Positions 1-5,561 of a stretch of DNA of 8,468 nucleotides are shown in pieces. How positions within the stretch are numbered: the stretch's first letter is position 1; each line of letters opens with the position of its first letter. The stretch spans positions 1 through 8,468 of the forward strand of contig JAFGKN010000541.1 of the NCBI GenBank assembly GCA_016928605.1, given 5' to 3'. A model generated the notes under the pieces. The model had not been told where the DNA came from, searched no databases, and saw only the letters and a list, made by a program, of their open reading frames with translations. The DNA comes from Planctomycetota bacterium (GTDB lineage: Bacteria; Planctomycetota; UBA8108). The translations under genes and the position numbers were made by a program.

Positions 1-1
1 C

Positions 2-1162
2 ATCTCCAACCGCTTCGGGGAGACCTTCGCGGCGGCCGGAGACCGCGAGCTGCTGCCGCGATCCCCCATCGTCTTCGTCGATGGCTGCGGAACGCTGCCG
101 GTCGGCTCTCCTCTTCTTCACTCGCTTATCGAAAGGGGCGCTCTGGGCTACTGCGGCGCCACGGCCACGGTGCAGGGCATGACCCCCAGCCGCTATACCA
201 ACGAGCTCGTCGAGCACTTCCTGGCCGCGCTCGAGAAGGAGCCATCCTCGACGCTGCCCCGCCTTCTCGCGAGCGCGCGCGCTGCTTACGTCGAGGGGCA
301 TACCGGCCTCGCCGAGCTCCTCCGGCAACTCGCGAAGAACGGCGAGGTACTGCTCTCCGGCGACGACGCCTCCCACCTTCTCGCGGTGACCGAGTGGGTC
401 TATTACGGAGATCCGCGGGCCGCGATCCCCGCTATCGGCGCGCCGCGCCCCCTGAGCCGGAAGCTCGCGGGCCTGGACGAGCCGGCGCGCCTTGCTCCCG
501 ATGCTCCGTCCTGGCGAGCCGAGTTCACGGCGGAGGAGGGCGACGGGCAGGCCGTGCTGGCGCTGTTCGTGGATGTCCCGCGCGCTGACCGCGGCCGCTT
601 CCGCCTCTCGGTCCATCTCGACGGCCAGGAGCGTTACCAGCTCGACGGCCGAAGCGACACCGTGTACCAGAATCTCGGGCAGGACTGCCGGGGAGGCCAC
701 ATCCGCGGCGATCTCTACCAGGGTCGCTATCTTCTTCCTCTCTCCGGGAGCCGCATCGGCGCGGGCCGCCGCGAGCTGGAAGTCCGTCTCGCTGCGGGGG
801 AGTCGGCGGAGATCGCCCCCGGCACGGAGATCGTCGTCTGGCCGCCGGACTTCGCCGAGGCGATCGGGCTCCGCCACGCCCCTCTCCCCCGGTCTTCTGC
901 GAGGACGATTCTGCCGGTGAACGGATATGGCCGCTTGTTTTCTCCGGGCCCCCTCTACTCGCAGTTGTCGGGACAATCCGGAACCGTCACGCAGCCGAGC
1001 CCCAGTACCGGCGGCGGCCCGCCGAGGAAGAGGTACTGGAAGATGTTGATGGCATCGGAGAGATTCAGGCCATTGTCTCCGTTCGCATCGAGCAGGGTCA
1101 GGTTCGAAGGATGCGCGGTCGTCCCGTTTCCGCAGGGAAGCCGCGCCGGGGAGCCGAGATAG
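2..1162 (+). CDS. Gingipain-like (C25-type, clan CD) cysteine peptidase, C-terminal part, cut by left edge
   Basis: The reading frame is open from the window edge (frame starting at base 2) to a TAG at 1160-1162, giving 386 residues with no start in view. The first ~140 residues match the second half of a C25-type catalytic domain. A hydrophobic strand, PIVFVDGCGT, carries a Cys (residue 29, bases 86-88) where gingipains have the nucleophile. It is followed by GALGYCGAT and then WVYYGDP (residues 132-138), the counterpart of the WxVFGDP end motif. The catalytic His normally lies about 30 residues before the Cys, so it would be just outside the window. Residues ~168-285 look like a beta-sandwich, as follows the catalytic domain in this family. 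The last ~69 residues (from base 955) are antisense to the dockerin end of the next gene and look non-native: rich in Pro, Arg and Ser, with weaker third-position G/C. The true C-terminus may lie near residue 290-315. Family call is from remembered motifs; a CHAT-type clan CD protease is the alternative. Confidence 0.6.
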   Translation: MSNRFGETFAAAGDRELLPRSPIVFVDGCGTLPVGSPLLHSLIERGALGYCGATATVQGMTPSRYTNELVEHFLAALEKEPSSTLPRLLASARAAYVEGHTGLAELLRQLAKNGEVLLSGDDASHLLAVTEWVYYGDPRAAIPAIGAPRPLSRKLAGLDEPARLAPDAPSWRAEFTAEEGDGQAVLALFVDVPRADRGRFRLSVHLDGQERYQLDGRSDTVYQNLGQDCRGGHIRGDLYQGRYLLPLSGSRIGAGRRELEVRLAAGESAEIAPGTEIVVWPPDFAEAIGLRHAPLPRSSARTILPVNGYGRLFSPGPLYSQLSGQSGTVTQPSPSTGGGPPRKRYWKMLMASERFRPLSPFASSRVRFEGCAVVPFPQGSRAGEPR

Positions 1163-4100
1163 AGGTAGCCGAGCAGACAGATGCCATCGGACATGTCGAG
1201 CTGGCCGTCGCTGTTACAGTCGCTGGGCCGCTGGCCTCTTTCCTGAGGTTCGGGGTTGAGAGGATCGGGATCCTCGCCGTCGCGCAGGCCATCTCCGTCC
1301 GTATCCGAGCTGAGGGGGTTCGTGCCGAGCTTGATCTCCTCACCGTCCGTGAGGCCGTCGCCGTCCGTGTCCCGGTTGTACGGCTTCGCGCAGTAGAACT
1401 CGATCTCGTCCTCATCCGAGAGACCGTCGCCGTCGTCGTCCGGATCCTGGGAGTTGATCGATCGGTCGTCGTCGAAGTCCCCGTCAGGGTCATAGAAGAT
1501 GGAGGCCGAGTACGTGTACGACTCGGCTCCGGAAGCGTTCCGGTACTTGCAGTAGACATGCCGATCGCCGGGACGCCGGCCGTCCCCGAGACGGTAGCTC
1601 ACCTTGTCCCTCTCCAGTGGTGCCCACCTCGAGAGGCGGAAGCTCGGCGTGGTCGACAGGATGAACTCCCTCGCCCGGCTGGTCATGTCCAGGTTCACGA
1701 TCACATCCAGCGTGTCCGTGATGGGAGAGCCGCAGTTGATCGCCACGTAGCCCTCGGGCGGGAGAGGGTCTTCGAGCGGGATGCCGACGACCGCCTCCGT
1801 GGGAGGAGATGTCTCCCCGCCCGGTCCCTCGAGGACGAAGCGGTAAAAATGCGGAACGCCGACCTCCAGGTCGCGATCGACGTGGATGCCGAAGTCGGGC
1901 GACTCTCCTTCGACGGTCGCGATGCGCTCGAAGCGGTCGGGCTCGCCGATCGCGCGATAGATGTGCACGAGCATCCTACAGCGATCCACGGGAGCCGAGT
2001 AGACGAGGACGTTCGCGCGCCGGATGGGCCTCACGCCGTCGCGGTCGCTGTCGCTGACGCGCTCTATCAGGCCGAAGCTCGTCAGCTTGCAGATGCGGTC
2101 ATCCGCCGGATCGAGCGGATCGGCGCCGCGCCTCACCTCGGAGCCGTCCGACTCGCCGCCGTCGTCGGTGTCCGGGTCGAGGGGATCGGTGCCGCGCTCG
2201 TACTCCTCACCGTTCGGAAGCCCGTCGCCGTCCGGATCCTCGCGGTCGTCGGGCTTGTCGGGATCGGTTCCGTTCGCGATCTCCCAGCGATCGGGCATGC
2301 CGTCCTGATCGCCATCGGGATTCAGCTCGCGATCGATGACGATCTGGAACGCTCCATTCGCGTAGCGAGTGAAGGACTCCTCGAGGTTCGACCTGCCGGT
2401 CGCCACGAAGGAGACGTTGTAACTGCCGCGCTGGCCTGGCACTTCCCCGCTCTGGTCGTCCGGGACGCCGCCGCTGCTTCCCAGAGAGGTCCGCGTGTAA
2501 AGCGCCGCGTAGAATCCATCGTCGGCCTCTCCATCGTCGTGCCCTCCGTCATCGTGGAGCTCGATCCCGTCGATGCTTCCATCCGGGCGCTCGATCTCGC
2601 CCTCGATGACGGCGCCCACAACCGGTCCTTTCCCGTCGGTGACCGCGGCCGCGATGTAGATGGGCTGGCCGGCCAGGAAGCGGAAGCGGGGCAGCGCCGG
2701 TCCCGCGCCGGGAAGCTGGCCGATGAGGAGATCCAATCGCACGCCGCGGACGAGAATGCCAGAGAGCCCGCCGATGACCTGCGCGCCGCTCCGAGAGCTC
2801 GAGATGCGCGCGCTCCACCGCCTCGCTCCCGGAGAGATCCGGCCTCTGAACTGGTAGACCTTGTGCGCAGGGCCCTGGAAGATCTCGACAGGGTGAGTCG
2901 CGGCCAGGACCTCGGTCCCATCCGGATCGAACAAGCGCACTGCGAGATTGGCCGAGCGCTCATCCCATTTGAAGAAGAAGACGGCGGAGGCGATATCGCT
3001 CTCTCTCAGATCGAAGTCGTGGGTGATCGACGAAGCCGCTTCGATCCGCTCCATGAAGTAATCGAGGCGCCCGCGCCTGCCGAGCCTTTCCGAGATCGTC
3101 TCGTACACGTCGCCGAGACGGTTGGGAAGCGTCAGCAGCGAGGGAGAGATGGGGCTCTTCGTGCCGCTCTTCTCGGCTCCGCTGCCCTTGGCATCCGTCA
3201 CATCCACGTAGTAGTAGTCCCCCGTGGTGTCCGCCGAGATCTGAAGCAGAAGCTCCTGGTTGGTCTCCGGTCCCAGGGCGATGCAGTTGATCACCGTTCC
3301 GCTCGCGAAGACTCTGGGCCGCACCGGATCCAGAGCGGGACCGGCCATGCAGGTCGTCGTCCGGTCCCAGTAGCGCCCCTCGTTCTCCATGCCGTCGCTC
3401 AGCAGGATGATGTGCCGGATGTCGAGATCCATGGTGGCCACCTCGTCCAGCTGATTCTCCGCGCGGTTGATGCCGTCGCCGATCGATGTCATGCCCGCGG
3501 CGGTCACCGCGCCGATCGCCGTCTTGGCCGCCGTCCGGGCCGCGTCCGTCACGTCGCTCAGAGCATGGATGCTCTGAGAGTCCTCGTTGCACTCGGAGTC
3601 ATCGCCGTTGAACGTGATGGCGCCCAGGCGGTCGCCCGTGCGCGCGGAGTCCACGAAGAGCTCTGCAGCCGCCTTGGCTACAACGATCTTGGGGCTCTCT
3701 GTCGGATACTTCATGCTCCCGGACTTGTCGAGGACGATGGCCTGGTTCAGGATGTAATCGCCGTAGAGGATGGACAGCGCCGAAGAGGCGGTCTGGCCGC
3801 AGAGTCCAACGGCCAGTGTGTAAGATCCGTCGCTCGCTTGCTCCGGAGCCTGCACGACGAGCCAGTAATCCCCGGCCACATAGGCTCCGCTGAGCACTTC
3901 GGCGGAGAGCCCGCCCACCGTCACCTCGAAGTCCTCAAAGTCGAGCCCCTTGATCGACGCGGATCCGGCCGGAGTCAACGCCGATAGACCTTCGACTCGC
4001 AGCCGCGCGATGAACCGCCCGGGATCGCTGCGGGACCCCACGAGCGCGGGTCGCGTCATGGTCGGCCGGAGAAGGCTGAGCTTGACGACGCCGGTGGCGA

Positions 4101-5334
4101 ACTCGTAGTCGAAGTCGGTTGTCGTCTCGAGCCCGGTCAAGACCACTCCCAGCTTCACGAAGGGATCGCTCGTCGGCTGGTAGATCGCCCGGTAGAAGGT
4201 CTTGCCCTTGCCCTTGCCCAGCGCGGCCGCGCGGTCTCCAGACTTGATTCCGACGAGCGCCCAGCCCATGACTTCATCGGCGTCGCCGCGGAACCCCATG
4301 ACACTGCACTCGGCCACGGCGGTCGCCGACACCTCGAAGTAGCGGTTCGCGTAGCGCGTGACCGAGATCGTCCCGCTCGACGTCATCGTCTTGGCCTCCC
4401 TGTCGACCGGATCGAAGGCGGCCCCACCGCCCCCCGGCGTCTCGTCGACGTAGAAGTAGCGGTGCGAGTTGGGCAGGGCTGCCACGTCGAGATCGTGCGT
4501 GAAGCTGGCGATGCCGAAGTCGCGGAAGAAGTCATCGAAGGTCTTGCCGACGTTCTTGCCCGCGGCCATGGCCTGCACCGTCAGCTTCAGCTCCTCGACC
4601 GCATCGTCGGTCGAGTTGTTCGCCGTGTCCTGGATCCTCTCCCAGAACCTGCGGACGAAGTCGATCCCGAGATGCGGCTCGCCGGCGGCATCGCCGAGCT
4701 GCTCCATGGCGTAGGTCATGAAGAGAGCGCCCTTGTAGTTGTTGTCATCGGCGAAGAGATAGCGGTTCGGAGATGCGAGGTAGTCGTTCACCTCGCCCAC
4801 GAACAGCGTCGAGGCGGGATCCGAATCGTGGTCGGCGAAAGCCTTGTCCTCGATCGCGCGGGCCGTGGACTCGCGCGCCCAGCGCTGGACGACCGGCCAG
4901 GAGTTGTTGTAGCTGTACTGGGTCGTATGGAAGTACTCGTGGAGCGCGGTGGACCGGCTCCGAGGCTCCGTGTGCAGCATCAGGTTCGGAGCGTCGATGG
5001 AGATGCCGCCCGGGCTCGCACCTCCGACATTCGTGGCATTGTAGATGTCGACGTCGAAATCGGGAAGCGATGTCACGTAGGGCGTCTGGAAGCTGAACGG
5101 CGCCAGCGTGATGGCGTCGTACGACACGCCGATGGCGTCGCGGATGTCCTCGGCCTTGTTGAGAGGGCAGTAGTCGCTGCTCGTGGCGTCGCTGTCGTCG
5201 TAGGTGATGTCGAACTCGACCGCCCCCTTCGTCAGCTCCAGCGTGTCTGCACTCAGAAAGCCTCCCATTCCAAGCACGCCGAGCGCGATGACCACCAGCG
5301 CGATCGGCGACAGCAGAGAGATGTGCCGCCTCAT
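955..5334 (-). CDS. Exported metallopeptidase-like / vWA / TSP3 / dockerin multidomain protein with CLCA-like core
   Basis: 1,459 residues; ATG at 5334-5332 preceded by AAAGGG with a 7-base spacer. Residues 1-29 form a signal peptide (RR start, hydrophobic core, probable cut after FLSA). Residues ~30-290 hold LHEYFHTTQ (H132, E133, H136) and downstream RWARESTARAIED, where E155 may be the third zinc ligand of a gluzincin-type peptidase. Residues ~527-713 are a von Willebrand A domain with a complete metal site: LDKSGSM (D536, S538, S540), T616 and D647 in LLSDGMEN. A beta-sandwich (~765-870) and an Ig-like domain (~885-998, with LHDDGGHDDGEADDG) follow. Then come TSP3 repeats (1004-1079), two fibronectin-like domains (~1081-1282), more TSP3 repeats (1281-1360), a two-repeat dockerin-like module (1371-1440) and a Cys-rich tail. 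The order peptidase-vWA-sandwich-Ig resembles CLCA proteins. It is probably a secreted, calcium-dependent surface protein; the proteolytic activity, substrate and any self-cleavage are inferred. It has no LPXTG or PEP-CTERM anchor. Confidence 0.9.
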   Translation of the reverse strand: MRRHISLLSPIALVVIALGVLGMGGFLSADTLELTKGAVEFDITYDDSDATSSDYCPLNKAEDIRDAIGVSYDAITLAPFSFQTPYVTSLPDFDVDIYNATNVGGASPGGISIDAPNLMLHTEPRSRSTALHEYFHTTQYSYNNSWPVVQRWARESTARAIEDKAFADHDSDPASTLFVGEVNDYLASPNRYLFADDNNYKGALFMTYAMEQLGDAAGEPHLGIDFVRRFWERIQDTANNSTDDAVEELKLTVQAMAAGKNVGKTFDDFFRDFGIASFTHDLDVAALPNSHRYFYVDETPGGGGAAFDPVDREAKTMTSSGTISVTRYANRYFEVSATAVAECSVMGFRGDADEVMGWALVGIKSGDRAAALGKGKGKTFYRAIYQPTSDPFVKLGVVLTGLETTTDFDYEFATGVVKLSLLRPTMTRPALVGSRSDPGRFIARLRVEGLSALTPAGSASIKGLDFEDFEVTVGGLSAEVLSGAYVAGDYWLVVQAPEQASDGSYTLAVGLCGQTASSALSILYGDYILNQAIVLDKSGSMKYPTESPKIVVAKAAAELFVDSARTGDRLGAITFNGDDSECNEDSQSIHALSDVTDAARTAAKTAIGAVTAAGMTSIGDGINRAENQLDEVATMDLDIRHIILLSDGMENEGRYWDRTTTCMAGPALDPVRPRVFASGTVINCIALGPETNQELLLQISADTTGDYYYVDVTDAKGSGAEKSGTKSPISPSLLTLPNRLGDVYETISERLGRRGRLDYFMERIEAASSITHDFDLRESDIASAVFFFKWDERSANLAVRLFDPDGTEVLAATHPVEIFQGPAHKVYQFRGRISPGARRWSARISSSRSGAQVIGGLSGILVRGVRLDLLIGQLPGAGPALPRFRFLAGQPIYIAAAVTDGKGPVVGAVIEGEIERPDGSIDGIELHDDGGHDDGEADDGFYAALYTRTSLGSSGGVPDDQSGEVPGQRGSYNVSFVATGRSNLEESFTRYANGAFQIVIDRELNPDGDQDGMPDRWEIANGTDPDKPDDREDPDGDGLPNGEEYERGTDPLDPDTDDGGESDGSEVRRGADPLDPADDRICKLTSFGLIERVSDSDRDGVRPIRRANVLVYSAPVDRCRMLVHIYRAIGEPDRFERIATVEGESPDFGIHVDRDLEVGVPHFYRFVLEGPGGETSPPTEAVVGIPLEDPLPPEGYVAINCGSPITDTLDVIVNLDMTSRAREFILSTTPSFRLSRWAPLERDKVSYRLGDGRRPGDRHVYCKYRNASGAESYTYSASIFYDPDGDFDDDRSINSQDPDDDGDGLSDEDEIEFYCAKPYNRDTDGDGLTDGEEIKLGTNPLSSDTDGDGLRDGEDPDPLNPEPQERGQRPSDCNSDGQLDMSDGICLLGYLYLGSPARLPCGNGTTAHPSNLTLLDANGDNGLNLSDAINIFQYLFLGGPPPVLGLGCVTVPDCPDNCE
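1015..1224 (-). other. Dockerin-like module (two EF-hand-type calcium repeats)
   Basis: Encodes residues 1371-1440. Repeat 1 is DCNSDGQLDMSDGICLLGYL with ligand positions D1372, N1374, D1376 and D1383. Repeat 2 is LDANGDNGLNLSDAINIFQY with D1416, N1418, D1420 and D1427. Each is followed by the L-x-x-Y-L-(Y/F)-L-G helix typical of dockerin type I. In cellulosomes such modules bind cohesins, but in Planctomycetota-like genomes they are widespread without cellulosomes and their partner is mostly unknown. No cohesin is encoded in this window. The Cys-rich tail after it (C1448, C1454, C1458) is typical of the same environmental versions. Confidence 0.88.
1255..1494 (-). repeat. Thrombospondin type-3 calcium-binding repeats, block B
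   Basis: Encodes residues 1281-1360, with units DPDGDFDDDRSINSQDPDDD, DDDGDGLSDEDEIEFY, DTDGDGLTDGEEIKLGTNP and DTDGDGLRDGEDPDPLNP. This block is more regular than block A and leads into the dockerin-like pair through a short Pro/Gln/Arg linker. The repeated GTCGCCGTCC-type words on the plus strand are shared with block A, so the two blocks probably arose by duplication or are kept similar by shared codon use. Confidence 0.9.
2098..2325 (-). repeat. Thrombospondin type-3 calcium-binding repeats, block A
   Basis: Encodes residues 1004-1079. The core pattern D-x-D-x-D-G-(L/M)-x-(D/N)-x-x-E-x-x-x-G-T-D-P recurs: NPDGDQDGMPDRWEIANGTD, DPDGDGLPNGEEYERGTDP and a last degenerate unit, DTDDGGESDGSEVRRGADP. 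Asp side chains in such repeats wrap Ca2+ ions and make a stiff rod. The block sits directly after the Ig-like domain and before the fibronectin-like domains. At DNA level the plus strand shows recurring GTCGCCGTCC-type words. Confidence 0.9.
3196..3756 (-). other. von Willebrand factor A domain with complete MIDAS
   Basis: This stretch encodes residues ~527-713 of the multidomain protein. The metal-ion-dependent adhesion site is intact: DxSxS at D536/S538/S540, Thr at T616 in GMTSIGDG and Asp at D647 in LLSDGMEN. The helix-strand pattern continues through DRLGAITFN and INCIALGPETNQELL to GDYYYV. These motifs are closer to the vWA of CLCA proteins (VLDKSGSM, GTSI, LLTDGEDN, ALGP) than to generic bacterial vWA domains, judged from memory of those sequences. 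The domain should bind Mg2+ or Ca2+ and a protein or glycan ligand. Confidence 0.9.
4201..4218. repeat. Hexanucleotide tandem repeat (CTTGCC)x3
   Basis: Three perfect copies of CTTGCC lie inside the large minus-strand gene and encode the Gly-Lys run at residues 373-378. Because the unit is six bases, gain or loss of a copy would keep the frame and only lengthen or shorten a basic, flexible linker between the peptidase-like region and the vWA domain. Three copies is short, so active slippage is only a possibility. Confidence 0.7.
4927..4941 (-). other. HExxH zinc-site motif of the metallopeptidase-like domain
   Basis: These codons encode H-E-Y-F-H (residues 132-136 of the 1,459-residue protein). 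The flanking residues are hydrophobic on the N-side (STAL), as expected for the active-site helix. A Trp and Glu cluster (W152, E155) follows 16-19 residues after the second His, matching the spacing of gluzincin peptidases in which a Glu is the third metal ligand. CLCA proteins use a different, closer third ligand, so this domain is probably not a direct CLCA catalytic homologue. Activity has not been shown. Confidence 0.7.
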
Positions 5335-5341
5335 GTCGTTA

Positions 5342-5347
5342 CCCTTT
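5342..5347 (-). promoter_or_regulatory. Ribosome binding site of the large multidomain gene
   Basis: On the minus strand this reads AAAGGG, separated by TAACGAC (7 bases) from the ATG at 5334. It supports that ATG, which also begins a good signal peptide, as the true start. Confidence 0.6.
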
Positions 5348-5510
5348 CAATGACAAGACCCGTCTCCGTGACCAACGCTACTCGCGCCAGCATGCGCCTT
5401 GCGAAAGGGCGAGTCAAGCTGATTCCAGGCATGTTGGGGAGAGACCAAACCGGTTGCCGCGGCCCTCCGTTTCTGTTTTCATCGGGGGGCTGTTCTCGCC
5501 GGAAGGGATG

Positions 5511-5525
5511 GATGGAGACTCCATC
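5511..5525. promoter_or_regulatory. Inverted repeat GATGGAG-A-CTCCATC, candidate operator or leader hairpin
   Basis: Two perfect 7-base arms flank a single A, 37 bases before the chosen start of the beta-helix gene. The symmetry fits a dimeric regulator's half-sites. A hairpin is less likely because the one-base loop would force the arms to open. It ends about 25 bases before the ribosome binding site. No known regulator consensus is recognised, and a coincidental repeat of this size in 227 bases is uncommon but possible. Confidence 0.3.
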
Positions 5526-5550
5526 GGGAAGATGGAAGAGCTGGAGACGA

Positions 5551-5556
5551 AGAGGG
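5551..5556 (+). promoter_or_regulatory. Ribosome binding site of the beta-helix gene
   Basis: AGAGGG lies 5 bases before the ATG at 5562 and decides between several in-frame starts (TTG 5454, ATG 5508, ATG 5532, ATG 5562). Only the 5562 start puts a short basic n-region directly before a hydrophobic segment, as a signal peptide needs. Confidence 0.55.
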
Positions 5557-5561
5557 CTCTG

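Larger units (their letters stand above)
5335..5561. promoter_or_regulatory. Divergent intergenic region between the multidomain gene and the beta-helix gene
   Basis: This 227-base region must carry the promoters of both outward-facing genes. No convincing -35/-10 pair is visible on either strand. On the minus strand TTGGTC followed 17 bases later by CATTGA is the nearest to a sigma-70 pattern, and it is weak. The region is less codon-like than its surroundings, although a plus-strand frame stays open from 5454. CCCTTTC at 5342-5348 and GAAAGGG at 5403-5409 form a distant 7-base inverted pair, of which the first overlaps the ribosome binding site, so this may be chance. A stronger local inverted repeat lies at 5511-5525. 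Confidence 0.5.

Noticed and set aside
929..950. Possible terminator hairpin (GGCC ... GGCC) after the large minus-strand gene
   Set aside because: The stem is only 4 base pairs, the loop is long and there is no properly placed T-tract.
1015..2325. RTX-type toxin repeats, suggested by the many Asp-Gly motifs
   Set aside because: The units follow the DxDxDG...GTDP thrombospondin type-3 and dockerin patterns, not the GGxGxDxxx nonapeptide of RTX proteins.
1111..3987. A 958-residue open frame on the plus strand, antisense to the large gene
   Set aside because: Its translation is low-complexity, rich in Arg, Val, Ala and Asp, with no domain. It is the antisense image of a G/C-ending codon pattern, and the opposite strand carries clear domains throughout.
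5448..5455. 8-base palindrome AACCGGTT in the divergent region
   Set aside because: A palindrome of this size is expected by chance in a region of this length.
5454..5561. N-terminal extension of the beta-helix protein from TTG 5454 or ATG 5508/5532
   Set aside because: It would bury the signal peptide 10-36 residues inside the protein, and the best-spaced ribosome binding site belongs to the ATG at 5562.
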